Notes: generated by a model from the sequence alone, not told the origin. 64,000 bases of DNA from G965247775 sp965247775 (GCA_965247775.1 OZ252031.1:2542001-2606000), one strand, 5' to 3'. Shown: positions 52,656 to 61,512, counted from the stretch's first letter. Translations and numbers: made by a program.

Positions 52656-53891
52656 ATGAGCAGCCAGCAGCGCGAGCCGTGGAAGAGCGAGCAGTGGTTC
52701 TCCAGCCCCTGGAACTATCAAGAGGAAGTGGCGGGCGGCTTCACGTTCCACGAGCAGGTGCGGGTGCACGACGTGACGTTGCGGGACGGGGAGCAGCAGG
52801 CGGGGGTGGAGTTCACGACCGAGGATAAGATCCACATCGCGGAGAAGCTGTCGGAGGCGGGGGTGCACCGGATCGAGGCGGGGCTGCCGGCGGTGTCGGC
52901 GGCGGACGAGGCGGCGGTGCGAGGGATCGTGCAGGCGGAGCTGGAGGCGGAGATCTGGGCCTTCTCACGCTGCGTGACGGACGATGTGAAGCGGGCGGCG
53001 GACTGCGGCGTGACGGGGGTGGTGATGGAGATCCCGTCCAGCCACCACCTGATCGAGGAGGCCTACCAGTGGCCGGTGGAGAAGGCCATCGACCTGTCGG
53101 TGGAGGCGACGTCGTATGCGCGGGAGCTGGGGCTGCAGGTGTCGTACTTCCCGATCGACGCGACGCGGGCAGGGATCGTGCAGTTCCTGGACCTGCTGGA
53201 GACGGTGGCGACGCGGGGGGCGGTGGACTCGATCGGGCTGGTGGACACGTTCGGGGTGCTGTCGCCGCACGCGGTGAGCTTCTTCGTGCGGAAGACGCGG
53301 GAGCGGATCGACGTGCCGCTGGAGACGCACTTCCACATGGACTTCGGCATGGGGGTGGCGAACACGGCGATGGCGGTGGCGGAGGGGGTGGAGATCATCC
53401 AGACGACCGTGACGGGGCTGGGGGAGCGGGCGGGGAACACGCCGATGGAGGAGACGCTGCTGGCGCTGCTGACGATGTACGGGGTGGACACCGGGATCAA
53501 GACGGAGCATTTCTTGGACATCTCGCGCACGGTGCTGGAGCGGGGCGGGGTGGCGCAGCCGTCGAACCGGCCGGTGGTGGGCGAGAAGCTGTTCAACGTG
53601 GAGTCGGGGATCATCGCGAGCTGGGTGAAGAACGTGGGCCGGGAGAAGCTGACGGAGGCGTTCCCGTACCGGCCGGAGTTGGTGGGGCAGCCGCAGCCGG
53701 AGATCGTGCTGGGGAAGGGATCGGGGCTGGACTCCGTGGCGGTGAACCTGGACAAGCACGGGCTGAGCGCGAAGACGCCCGTGATGGAAGCGATGCTGCA
53801 GGACGTGAAGGGCAAGTCGCTGGAAGTGAAGCGGCTGCTGACGAACGACGAATTTCTCAGGATCGCCGAGGCGCACGGGGTCAGCACGTAG
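52656..53891 (+). CDS. 2-isopropylmalate/homocitrate synthase-family acyltransferase
   Basis: 411 residues. HMGL-like TIM barrel with VHDVTLRDGEQQAGVEFT, HRIEAGLPAVSAAD, IGLVDTFGVLSP, ETHFHMDFGMGVANTAMA (metal His pair) and TVTGLGERAGNTPMEE. These bind acetyl-CoA and a 2-keto acid. The C-terminal part (GKGSGLDSVAVNLD) lacks the LeuA regulatory domain, so feedback control of the usual type is absent. GGAGGAG precedes the ATG. A strong terminator follows. Confidence 0.9.
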   Translation: MSSQQREPWKSEQWFSSPWNYQEEVAGGFTFHEQVRVHDVTLRDGEQQAGVEFTTEDKIHIAEKLSEAGVHRIEAGLPAVSAADEAAVRGIVQAELEAEIWAFSRCVTDDVKRAADCGVTGVVMEIPSSHHLIEEAYQWPVEKAIDLSVEATSYARELGLQVSYFPIDATRAGIVQFLDLLETVATRGAVDSIGLVDTFGVLSPHAVSFFVRKTRERIDVPLETHFHMDFGMGVANTAMAVAEGVEIIQTTVTGLGERAGNTPMEETLLALLTMYGVDTGIKTEHFLDISRTVLERGGVAQPSNRPVVGEKLFNVESGIIASWVKNVGREKLTEAFPYRPELVGQPQPEIVLGKGSGLDSVAVNLDKHGLSAKTPVMEAMLQDVKGKSLEVKRLLTNDEFLRIAEAHGVST

Positions 53892-53915
53892 CGTCGCGCA
53901 CGGGCGCAGGGCCGC

Positions 53916-53941
53916 GAGCGCCGGCCGGGGGGCCGGCGCTC
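53916..53941. terminator. GC-rich terminator hairpin between convergent genes
   Basis: GAGCGCCGGCC, GGGG, GGCCGGCGCTC: an 11-bp perfect stem 25 bases after the IPMS-like stop and 30 bases before the cupin stop. It can serve both directions; a weak T-run follows on the plus strand (cttcgat). Confidence 0.75.
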
Positions 53942-53970
53942 TTCGATCCCGGGCGGGATGCCCGCGGTGC

Positions 53971-54516
53971 TCAGCCGCGAGCGGTTCCGACCTCGACGAG
54001 GTCGCCGTGCTCGTCCAGGTCCAGGCCGTACTTGCGGCCCTCGGCGACGGTCTCGGGTGGCCAGTGGACGCGGCCGGCGTCGGTGCCTTCGAGGATGGCG
54101 AGCATGAGGTTGGACTCGTCGCCGAGGTTGCGGAAGCCTCGGCTGACGCCCACCGGAACGGAGATGGTGTCGAAGGGCTCGAGGACGGCCTTGTGCTCGT
54201 CGCCTTCGAGGTTCTTCCAGAAGATCTCCCACTGGCCCTTGATGGCGATGAAGACCTCAGTGGTGTCGTGGAAGTGGAGGGAGGCGCCGTTGTTGTGGGG
54301 GGCGCGGACCCAGGCGAGGTTGAAGCCGCTGGCCTCGATTGGGACGGTGAAGTCGTCGTTCTCGCTGACGCCGCGGCCGATGACGGTGAGCACGTCGCGG
54401 GCGTTGCCGGGGATGCGGATGTCGACGAAGGCCTCGCTGTTGGGCTGCAAGTCCTGGAAGCGGGCGAGGCGCTCGGCCTGCATGCGTTCGGGGCTGATGC
54501 TGATTTGGTCGACCAC
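53971..54516 (-). CDS. Cupin-domain protein
   Basis: 181 residues from GTG 54516 (six bases after AAGGAGG). One double-stranded beta-helix: GFNLAWVRAPHNNGASLHFH, then DTTEVFIAIKGQWEIFWKNL and DTISVPVGVSRGFRN; metal ligands H-x-H and Glu of motif 1 are present, while the His of motif 2 is replaced (PVGVSRGF). The N-terminal segment resembles quercetinase-like/dioxygenase cupins. Substrate unknown. Confidence 0.88.
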   Translation of the reverse strand: MVDQISISPERMQAERLARFQDLQPNSEAFVDIRIPGNARDVLTVIGRGVSENDDFTVPIEASGFNLAWVRAPHNNGASLHFHDTTEVFIAIKGQWEIFWKNLEGDEHKAVLEPFDTISVPVGVSRGFRNLGDESNLMLAILEGTDAGRVHWPPETVAEGRKYGLDLDEHGDLVEVGTARG

Positions 54517-54599
54517 TGGGGTCCTCCTTGCTGGGCGGCGCGGGAGGGGAGGATAGCGGGGGCGGCTGGGGCGTGGGAAGGGCCGAGGCGGCCCTCTGC

Positions 54600-55169
54600 G
54601 CGAAGGATCCGGCCTCGACGAGGGAGGCGCGCGGCGGCCGTCGACCGGGCGGGAGAAGTGGAAGCCCGGGCCGAGCCCGCCGCCCATTTCCAGGAGGGTG
54701 CGGGCGTGGTTCTCCTCCTCGATCCCCTCGGCGACGATATCGACGCCCATGGCGGATCCGAGGGCGCTGATGAGGCGGACGATCTCGCGGTCCGGGGCGT
54801 CGGTGTCGAGGGACTGGACGAAGGATTTGTCGATCTTGAGGGTGTCGGTCGGGAGCTGCTTGATCTGGTTGAGGAGGAGTAGCCGGCGCCGAAGTCGTCG
54901 CTGGCGAGGCGGATGCCGAGGCCGCGGAGTTCGCGCATGGCGATGACGCCGCGCTGGAGCATGGTGGCCTCAAAGGCGTGGCGATCGAGGACGACGAGGC
55001 CGAGGTCCGGATCGCGGACGATGGCGCTGGACCAGCCGGCGTTCGGGCGGAAGATCCGCTCGACGTCCGGGGCCGGGGCGGCGGAGTCGATGGGGGGCAT
55101 GCCCGTGGCGAACGAGCCGATGGGCGGCGGGTTGAGGAAGCTGAACGGTGGTGGCACAGATCGCTGCAC
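54600..55169 (-). pseudogene. EAL-domain remnant (c-di-GMP phosphodiesterase)
   Basis: The frame holds the second half of an EAL domain: QRGVIAMRELRGLGIRLASD then DFGAGYSS, and after a shift near 54882 LLNQIKQLPTDTLKIDKSFV, REIVRLISALGSAMGVDIVA and AEGIEEENHARTLLEMG. Asp pair, Lys and the last Glu are still visible, but the start with the EAL motif itself is missing and replaced by unrelated sequence (SFLNPPPIGSFATGMP). Dead through truncation and frameshift. Confidence 0.8.
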
Positions 55170-55259
55170 AGGCGCTCCCCGCAGGCCAAGCGGGCTCTGA
55201 GGGGATCAGCGACAGAAGCGGGGCGCGGCAGCGCGCGGGTCGGCCGGGGCGGGAGAGGC

Positions 55260-55592
55260 TCAGGGTTTGGGGGGAAGGGCGCCGGCGAAGGCGAGGCCGC
55301 GCTGGAGCCAGCGGCGCAGGCTGCGCTTGTCGCGGAGGCCCGGGGGGTCGACCCAGACGAGGCCCTTCATGGGGCGGCCGGTGAAGTCCATGGGGCGGGC
55401 GTGAGGGCGGGCGAGGGCGTCGTCGTAGGCGCGGGGGCCGACCCGGACCATGAGGCGATCGCTTTCGACGCCGCAGAGCATGTTGCCGTTGACGAGGAAG
55501 CAGAGGCCGCCAAACATTTTGCGTTCGTCGATGCCGTCGTGGTCGGTGAGGAGGCCGCGGAGGCGCTGGGCGAGTTTCTGGTCGTAGGGCAT
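55260..55592 (-). CDS. TfoX/Sxy N-terminal-domain protein
   Basis: 110 residues. MPYDQKLAQRLRGLL, ERKMFGGLCFLVNGNMLCGV, LMVRVGPRAYDDAL and PMKGLVWVDPPGL fit the stand-alone TfoX_N family. In gammaproteobacteria TfoX induces competence genes; in other bacteria the small version has no proven role. AAGGGAG precedes the ATG. It lies 120 bases downstream of the Sec tRNA, on the same strand. Confidence 0.9.
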   Translation of the reverse strand: MPYDQKLAQRLRGLLTDHDGIDERKMFGGLCFLVNGNMLCGVESDRLMVRVGPRAYDDALARPHARPMDFTGRPMKGLVWVDPPGLRDKRSLRRWLQRGLAFAGALPPKP

Positions 55593-55711
55593 AGGGCGCT
55601 CCCTTCGGTTTGCCTGCTGCGGGATCGACGCGCGGCGGGCGGGGGATTCGACGGCCGGACGGGGTCATGCGGTCCGGGCGGGGGCCGGGTCCCCGGGGAG
55701 CGGCAGGAGGG

Positions 55712-55809
55712 TGGCGGGAGCGCATGGGGGTCGAACCCACCCAGGACAGCGCGGGCTGCCCTGCAACGGTTTTGAAGACCGGGGAGGCCACCGGGCCCCT
55801 TCCGCTCCC
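55712..55809 (-). tRNA. selC: tRNA-Sec (UCA anticodon)
   Basis: 98 bases with encoded CCA. Minus-strand structure: acceptor GGGAGCG paired with CGCTCCC (a G-G mismatch follows), 6-bp D stem GGGGCC/GGCCTC with CGGT loop, anticodon arm CGGT-CTTCAAA-ACCG with UCA at 55775-55773, a 9-bp variable arm CAGGGCAGC/GCTGTCCTG, and T arm GTGGG-TTCGACC-CCCAT. The long acceptor-T stack, six-base D stem and very long variable arm are diagnostic of selenocysteine tRNA. It is not next to selA, selB or selD here. It implies UGA recoding in this organism. Confidence 0.95.
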
Positions 55810-56103
55810 CCGACCAACAGCACTGGTCTGTGCGGACCGCAGCGTACTACAGGCGCGGCGGACGGAACGGTGGTGCGTGCCGCCAACGCGTTCGGCATCG
55901 AAGTCGGCGCGGCGCGGCGACGGAGTCAAGGACGCGGGGGTGCATTGATCCGCGAGGCCCGACCCGGCGGACGGCGTCTAGACCCCGCTCGCACGATGCG
56001 CCACTATCCGCATTGGGACCGGGAGTGGCCTGAAGGTCCACGGATGACCATCTGAAGCGGGGCCGCGCGTTCCACACACACCACCCCACCTCCAGGAGAG
56101 ACG

Positions 56104-56775
56104 GTGCGCGAATCACCCGACACGCGGGCCCCTGACGCCGATGCCGCGCGTGCGGCCGGCGCGGCGGTCTATGTCGTGACCTACATCGAGGTCACGCCGC
56201 CGTCCGCGGCGGACGCGGCCGCCCTGATTCAACGGTGGGCCGCTGTGAGTCGCGGAACGGACGGCAACGAGTGTTTCGACGCCATGCAACGCATCACCCG
56301 ATCCCACCACTTCGTTGCGGTCGAGCGCTGGCGGGACGATCGCGCGTTCGCCGGGTGCCGTGCGTCCGTCCCGCACGCGGACTTCATCAGGAACATCGCC
56401 CCCCTCTTGATCAGTGGCATCGATGAGCGGGTGCACACCGGCCTCGTTGTGGACGGCGCCGGCGCCGGGCAGGACGTGGCTGCGGTCCGCGTCGTCACGC
56501 ACGTCGACGTCCCGCCGCCCCACAAGGAGGAATGCAGCGAGCTGCTCCGCGAGCTGGCGGCCGCCAGCAGCGACGACGGGGGCCGTGCGGGACTCGAGAT
56601 CCACCAACAGCGCGACCGGCCGAACCACTTCTCGGTCATCGCGAACTGGCGGAGTCGAGCCGACTACGACGCCCACGTCGTCGCGGATCACACGAGGGAT
56701 TTTCGTCGCCGGCTCACGCCGCTGAGCGGGGCCCTCTACGACGAGCGTCTCTACACCTTGCTCGCGCGCATCTGA
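56104..56775 (+). CDS. Protein with two ABM (antibiotic biosynthesis monooxygenase) domains
   Basis: 223 residues from GTG after GGAGAG. Two dimeric alpha-beta barrel units in tandem: VYVVTYIEVTPPSAADAAAL to HHFVAVERWRDDRAF, and VRVVTHVDVPPPHKEECSEL to NHFSVIANWRSRADYDAHVV. A single chain forms the normally dimeric ABM fold. Members are cofactor-free monooxygenases or heme-degrading enzymes. The gene has lower codon bias than its neighbours (mixed third positions, g-poor) and may be acquired. Convergent with trxA. Confidence 0.85.
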   Translation: MRESPDTRAPDADAARAAGAAVYVVTYIEVTPPSAADAAALIQRWAAVSRGTDGNECFDAMQRITRSHHFVAVERWRDDRAFAGCRASVPHADFIRNIAPLLISGIDERVHTGLVVDGAGAGQDVAAVRVVTHVDVPPPHKEECSELLRELAAASSDDGGRAGLEIHQQRDRPNHFSVIANWRSRADYDAHVVADHTRDFRRRLTPLSGALYDERLYTLLARI

Positions 56776-56793
56776 AGCATGCTCGCCGGGCGT

Positions 56794-57120
56794 TCAGACG
56801 AGGACTTCGTCGAGGCGCTTCTTGAGGTCGCCCTTGGGGCGAAAGCCCACGATCTGGCCGACGGGCTCGCCGCCCTTGAAGACCAGCAGCGTGGGGATGC
56901 TGCGGATGCCGTAGGTGGTGGCGACCTGCGGGTTGTCATCCGTGTTGAGCTTGTAGAAGGAGACCTTGCCGTCATACTCCTCCGCCAACTCCTCCACCAC
57001 CGGGGCCACCATGCGACAAGGACCGCACCAAGGGGCCCAGAAGTCGACGAGCACGGGCAGGTCGTTTTCGAGCACTTCGTCCTTGAAGGTCGCGTCGCTG
57101 GTTTCGGCAGGCTTGGCCAT
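56794..57120 (-). CDS. trxA: Thioredoxin
   Basis: 108 residues. Active site FWAPWCGPCRMVAP (C32, C35), cis-Pro in IRSIPTLLVFKGG. A standard cytoplasmic disulfide reductant; no Sec is present at the active site although a Sec tRNA exists. GAAGGAGA precedes the ATG. Divergent from csoR. Confidence 0.96.
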   Translation of the reverse strand: MAKPAETSDATFKDEVLENDLPVLVDFWAPWCGPCRMVAPVVEELAEEYDGKVSFYKLNTDDNPQVATTYGIRSIPTLLVFKGGEPVGQIVGFRPKGDLKKRLDEVLV

Positions 57121-57247
57121 TCTTCGTCTCCTTCATCGCGTCCGGGCTGCCCGGTCCGCTTCTCCATTATGAAGGGCGGTGCTGGGTTTTGACAGACCCG
57201 GCGCGGGGCCGCGCGTTGACACCACCCCCGCGGGGTCCATGTCATCG

Positions 57248-57268
57248 TACAATACCCCTATGGGGTAT
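57248..57268 (+). promoter_or_regulatory. CsoR operator overlapping the csoR promoter
   Basis: ATACCCC-TAT-GGGGTAT (57252-57268) is a perfect 7-bp dyad of the CsoR consensus type, overlapping a TACAAT -10 (57248-57253), so the repressor would block its own gene. The leader to the ATG at 57336 is about 60 bases. Confidence 0.8.
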
Positions 57269-57335
57269 ACCCCCGGCGATCCGAGTTGGGTTGGCGCAGG
57301 GTGTCTCGCCGGACACATCCGCGGGGAGGGTTGGC

Positions 57336-57599
57336 ATGGAGACGGCGAATGTGCAGGCTCGGCTGCGACGGATTGAGGGGCAGGTCCAGGGGGTGCAGCG
57401 GATGCTGGACGAGGGCCGGGCCTGCGACGACGTGCTGACGCAGTTGCTGGCGGTGCGGTCGGCGGTGCAGCAGGTCTGTCTGGCGATGACGGAGGCGCAC
57501 GTGCTGGACTGTGTGCTGGGCGAGGCGCTGGCGGCGGACGATGCGCGCCGGCAAGCGGTGGCGGACTCGCTGAAGCTGCTGGTGCGGTCGGGCGGCTGA
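57336..57599 (+). CDS. csoR: CsoR-type copper-sensing repressor
   Basis: 87 residues from ATG 57336, five bases after GGGGAGGG. Copper ligands C30, H55 and C59 (RACDDV, AHVLDC) have the spacing of CsoR; LRRIEGQVQGVQRML is the family start. As a tetramer it leaves DNA when Cu(I) binds. Its own operator lies upstream. No copper pump or chaperone follows: the convergent plsX gene is next, so the targets are elsewhere or it controls only itself. Confidence 0.94.
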   Translation: METANVQARLRRIEGQVQGVQRMLDEGRACDDVLTQLLAVRSAVQQVCLAMTEAHVLDCVLGEALAADDARRQAVADSLKLLVRSGG

Positions 57600-57621
57600 G
57601 GCGGCGGCTTCGGGGAGGGGC

Positions 57622-58686
57622 TCAGGGGCGGGGAAGGGCCCGGCTGCCGCCGGGACTGGGGAGGGCGGGGGCGTCCGGGCTCGGGCGGGGCCCCGCGACG
57701 GTGCGGGCGGCGAGCGCGGCGCGGATGGCGGGCACGAACTGGGATTCGCCGACGGTGCGCGCCATACGGATGCCGGAGGCGACGGCTTCGGCGTCGGCGC
57801 GGCCGTGGCCGATGATGACGGCGCCGTTGACGCCGAAGAGGGGGGCGCCGCCGACCGTCTGGTAGTCCATGTGCTGACGCAGGACAGCGAAGGCGCCGCG
57901 CAGGAGCCAGGCGCCGAGGACGTAGTAGGGCTTGCTCTTGACGGCGCGCCGGAGGGCGCCGGTGATGAGGCTGCCAACGCCTTCGGAGACCTTGACGGCG
58001 ATGTTGCCGCTGAAGCCGTCGGCGACCACGATATCGGCGGCGCCGCCGATCATGGCGTTGCCTTCCACGTTGCCGATGAAGTTGGGCTCGTCGCGGGCGA
58101 GGAGCGTGTAGGCCTCCTGGGCGAACTGATTGCCCTTGCCCTCTTCCTCGCCGAGGTTGAGCAGGCCGACGCTGGGGTGGCGGTGGTGGAGGACGCGCTC
58201 GAAGTAGGCCTTGCCCATGGTGGCGAACTGGAGGAGGTAGGCGGGGCGGCAGTCGGCGTTGGCGCCGACGTCGAGGAGGAGGGAGCGGGAGCCGCGGGCG
58301 TTCTCGAAGAGGGCGCCGAGGGCGGGGCGATCGACGCCGGGCACGCGGCCCAGCTTGACGAGGCTGGCGGCCATGACGGCGCCGGTGTTGCCGAAGGAGA
58401 CGAAGGCCTGGGCGTCGCCCCGCTTGAGGAGTTCCAGGCCGACGATGATGGAGGAGCGGGGCTTCTGGCGGAGGGAGGCGGAGGGGGGCTCGGCCATGCC
58501 GACGGCGTCGGGCGCCTCGGCGATCCGGAGGTTGGGGGGCGGGTCCGGCAGGAGGGCGCGCAGTTCGGCGCTGCGGCCGACGAGGACGAGTTCCAGGCCC
58601 GGGTCGGCGGCGGTGAGAAGGGCGCCTTGGACGATGGCCTTGGGGGCGTTGTCGCCGCCCATTCCGTCGAGTGCGACAACGGTCAT
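57622..58686 (-). CDS. plsX: Phosphate acyltransferase PlsX
   Basis: 354 residues. Makes acyl-phosphate from acyl-ACP for phosphatidic-acid synthesis. VVALDGMGGDNAPKAIVQGA, SFGNTGAVMAASLVKLG, LLDVGANADCRPAYLLQFA, VGLLNLGEEEGKGN, FIGNVEGNAMIGGAADIVVA and DGFSGNIAVKVSEG cover the family. Its ATG overlaps the stop of the lipoprotein gene by four bases. The C-terminus has a Pro-rich extension. Confidence 0.95.
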   Translation of the reverse strand: MTVVALDGMGGDNAPKAIVQGALLTAADPGLELVLVGRSAELRALLPDPPPNLRIAEAPDAVGMAEPPSASLRQKPRSSIIVGLELLKRGDAQAFVSFGNTGAVMAASLVKLGRVPGVDRPALGALFENARGSRSLLLDVGANADCRPAYLLQFATMGKAYFERVLHHRHPSVGLLNLGEEEGKGNQFAQEAYTLLARDEPNFIGNVEGNAMIGGAADIVVADGFSGNIAVKVSEGVGSLITGALRRAVKSKPYYVLGAWLLRGAFAVLRQHMDYQTVGGAPLFGVNGAVIIGHGRADAEAVASGIRMARTVGESQFVPAIRAALAARTVAGPRPSPDAPALPSPGGSRALPRP

Positions 58687-59963
58687 GGCGTCTCTTCCTG
58701 GGGGTCGGCGGCGGGCTCTGCGCCGGGGCTGGCATCCGTACCGGGGTCGTCGCTGTCGGCGGGATCCGGAGCGGGCTCGTCCGAGGCGGGGCCACAGCGG
58801 AAGTTGTCGAGCAGGTCCGGGCGTTCGACGTCGCTGAGGGATTGTAGCGTGAAGGCGCGCCCGCCTTGCAGGCAATACCAGGAGAAGACGCGGAGGGGGA
58901 CGACGTTGCCGGCGGCGTCGGCGGCGGTGAATGTCGCGACGCGGCCGCGGATGTCGTCGCTGAGGTCGAAAGCGCCGCGCAGGGTTTCCTCGACGGAGAC
59001 GGCGCCAGGGGGGCGGGCTTCGGCGTCGATGGCGGCGTCGGCGTCGTAGATCGCCTCGCTGAGGGCCTCCCAGGTGAGGATGAGGGAGGCGCCGCCGCGG
59101 GGCTGGAGGATGAAGGCGCCGAGATCGGCGGTGGGTTGGGTTCCGACCAGGGCGGGGACGCCGGCTTCGGCGATCAAATCGTCCACGTTGTAGTGGATGG
59201 AGAAGCCGAAGCGGGTGTAGGAGCCGGGGCGATTCGGGGGGTCGGGGAGGGCGAGGAAGGAGTCGAGGGCTTGCTGAAGGTCCGGCTCCAGGGCGTTGAA
59301 GCTATCGACGACGCTGCCGGCGTTAATGAAGTAGGCAATGGGGCCGACGACGGTAAGGAGGGAGCGCCAGCGGGCCTGGGAGCCGCCGGTGGCGCGGGTG
59401 TCGACCTCCCACTCGATGAGGAGCGCGGGGGTTTCGGCGTCGAAGGGGAGGGGCACTTCGCGCCGGTCGAGGATGGTGGGGACGGCGCCGAGGAGGACGG
59501 ACTCCAGCCAGACCCCCTCGAGGCGGGCGAGGGTGGGGGCTTCGCCGGCGGGGCGCACGGCGACGGTGAGGGAGGCGGGCGGGGTGTCGGAGTCGAAGCG
59601 GACGCGGTCGATGCCCCCGGGGTTGACGTCGCAGAAGGGGGGGCAGACCAGCTCCAGGCTGTATTCGTAGGTGGGGTTGCGGTAGCGGCGGACGATGTCC
59701 TCGGCCAAGTCGAGGTCGTCGGTGTCGCCGCTGGGGCCGGCGGGGGTGCGGGGGGTGGCGGGTTCGGGGATGACGCCTTCCGGGGCGCCCCTGGGGGTCG
59801 GGGTATCGCGGTCGTCGATGCCGGCCAGGCCGGGGGCGGGGGGGCGGATGAATTCGTTGGCGTCGATGTCGTCGTTGCTGACGCTGCAGGCGGTGGCGAC
59901 GAGGGCGGTGAGGGCGAGGAGCGCCAGGGGGGGCCAGGCGCGGCGGTGAGGGAGGCTCCGCAT
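58683..59963 (-). CDS. Lipoprotein of unknown function
   Basis: 426 residues. Signal LALLALTALVATACSVSNDD with an acceptable lipobox (ATAC), a disordered linker of about 70 residues, then a large domain with RYRNPTYEYSLELVCPPFC, DVNPGGIDRVRF, YTRFGFSIHYNVDDLIAEAG and FSWYCLQGGRAFTL. An acidic Asp/Pro-rich tail ends the protein. The repeated E-Y/F-S pattern suggests two similar sub-domains. No known family. Lies between a methyltransferase and plsX, overlapping both. Confidence 0.85.
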   Translation of the reverse strand: MRSLPHRRAWPPLALLALTALVATACSVSNDDIDANEFIRPPAPGLAGIDDRDTPTPRGAPEGVIPEPATPRTPAGPSGDTDDLDLAEDIVRRYRNPTYEYSLELVCPPFCDVNPGGIDRVRFDSDTPPASLTVAVRPAGEAPTLARLEGVWLESVLLGAVPTILDRREVPLPFDAETPALLIEWEVDTRATGGSQARWRSLLTVVGPIAYFINAGSVVDSFNALEPDLQQALDSFLALPDPPNRPGSYTRFGFSIHYNVDDLIAEAGVPALVGTQPTADLGAFILQPRGGASLILTWEALSEAIYDADAAIDAEARPPGAVSVEETLRGAFDLSDDIRGRVATFTAADAAGNVVPLRVFSWYCLQGGRAFTLQSLSDVERPDLLDNFRCGPASDEPAPDPADSDDPGTDASPGAEPAADPQEETP

Positions 59964-60838
59964 CAGGCCTCTTCCTCTTCCGCCCCAGGGGTTGCCGTGC
60001 CGGACGCCGGCGGCGGGAAGGGCCGTACGGCGACGGCGATGAGGCGGTCGCCCGTCTCCACGTCGTCGAGGTCGTAGGAGCCGTGGCAGGACTCCAGATT
60101 TAGCCCGGCGGACTCCAGCAGGCCCTCCAACTCGAAGCGGAAGATGTGACGCAGGGGGAAGCGCGCCAGCGCCCGCTGGAAGCCGCCTTGCGGCCGCAAT
60201 TCATCATACAGATAGGTCACGATCTGGCTCTGCCGGGCGGGGAAGGCTTCGAGCGTGGCCCACTTCATGACGGTGTGCCCGGCGTGGGGGTGGGGGCGCA
60301 CCCATTCCAGCTGGAGCGGGCGGGGGCCGGGGGTCCAGTCGTCGGCCTGGAGGGCGGGGAGATCGAGGATGAGGCGGCCGCCGGGGCGGAGGAGGCGGGC
60401 AATGGCGCGGAGGGCAGCGAGCTGGGCATCGCGGCCGGGGAGGTGGCAGAAACCGGAGAGCGCGCAGAGGGCGAGGTCGAAGCCGGCGGGGGTGAGGGCC
60501 GGGTGGGCGGGGGGGCAGCGCATGTCGCCGGCGACGACGGTGACGCCGGCGACGCGAAGCCGGTCGCGGCCGGCGTCGCGCATGGCGGCGCTGGCCTCAA
60601 GGCCGACGACGCGGCAGCCAGCGCGGGCGAGGGGTGCGGCCACACGGCCGGCGCCGGTACCGAGTTCGAGGAGGCGGGGGCCGGCGGCGCGGGCGAAGTT
60701 TTCGTACATGGGCAGGTCGGCGTCGATGGCGCCGAAGTCGAGGTCGTAGAAGGGGGCGATGACCTGCAAGGCCTGGTCCAGGTGGAGGTCGCCGGGATCG
60801 GGCCGGGGGTCGGGGGGCGCCGGGGGCGGGTGGGTCAT
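59963..60838 (-). CDS. Class I SAM-dependent methyltransferase
   Basis: 291 residues. YDLDFGAIDADLPMYENFAR, SAM motif LLELGTGAGRVAAPLARAG, VVGLEASAAMRDAGRDRL, VVAGDMRCPP, LRPGGRLILDLPALQADDW. This is the UbiE/small-molecule group. The Pro-rich start and acidic end are low-complexity. First gene of a three-gene overlapping set with the lipoprotein and plsX genes. Confidence 0.9.
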   Translation of the reverse strand: MTHPPPAPPDPRPDPGDLHLDQALQVIAPFYDLDFGAIDADLPMYENFARAAGPRLLELGTGAGRVAAPLARAGCRVVGLEASAAMRDAGRDRLRVAGVTVVAGDMRCPPAHPALTPAGFDLALCALSGFCHLPGRDAQLAALRAIARLLRPGGRLILDLPALQADDWTPGPRPLQLEWVRPHPHAGHTVMKWATLEAFPARQSQIVTYLYDELRPQGGFQRALARFPLRHIFRFELEGLLESAGLNLESCHGSYDLDDVETGDRLIAVAVRPFPPPASGTATPGAEEEEA

Positions 60839-60980
60839 GCGTCTTTCAGCCGTCGGGTGCGGGCGATGGTATCAGCCCGGCTGGGGCCGGAGGGCAGTGC
60901 GGAGGGGGGCGGCGTTGGGAGCCCGATTGACCGGCGCTCGGGAGGCTCCCTAGCCTGCGTGCGAGCGAGGAGAGCTGTAG

Positions 60981-61505
60981 ATGGTCGCCGTTGAGAGCCT
61001 GCGCTCGCTGATCCGCGAGGCGCCGGACTTCCCGCAGCCGGGGGTCCTGTTCCGGGACATCACGCCACTGATCGGCGATCCGGCGGCGTTCCGGCTGAGC
61101 CTGGAGTGGATGGAGCGGCTGGCGGCGGCGCAGGAGGCACAAGCGGTCGTGGGGATCGAGTCGCGCGGGTTCATTTTCGCGGCGCCGCTGGCGGTCCGGC
61201 TGGGGGTGGGGTTCGTGCCGGTTCGGAAGCAGGGGAAACTGCCGCACACGGCGCTCGCGGAGGAGTACCAACTGGAGTACGGGAGCAGCGCGTTGGAGAT
61301 CCACCAGGATGCGCTGCAGGTGGGGCAGCGGGCGTTGATCGTGGACGATCTGCTGGCGACGGGGGGGACGGCGCAGGCGGCGGCAACGCTGGTGCGGCGG
61401 ACGGGGGCGGTGGTGTGCGGGCTGGTGTTCCTGGTGGAGCTGGGGGAGTTGGGCGGCCGGGCGCAGCTCGCGGATCTGCCTATCGACGCGCTGATCCGGT
61501 ACTGA
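60981..61505 (+). CDS. apt: Adenine phosphoribosyltransferase
   Basis: 174 residues. Converts adenine and PRPP to AMP. PDFPQPGVLFRDITPLIGD, GIESRGFIFAAPLAVRLG, VRKQGKLPH and the PRPP loop ALIVDDLLATGGTAQAA are all present. GAGGAG precedes the ATG. First gene of the apt-mtnP-kinase-GNAT operon: apt recycles the adenine released by MtnP. Confidence 0.95.
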   Translation: MVAVESLRSLIREAPDFPQPGVLFRDITPLIGDPAAFRLSLEWMERLAAAQEAQAVVGIESRGFIFAAPLAVRLGVGFVPVRKQGKLPHTALAEEYQLEYGSSALEIHQDALQVGQRALIVDDLLATGGTAQAAATLVRRTGAVVCGLVFLVELGELGGRAQLADLPIDALIRY

Positions 61506-61512
61506 GACTGCG

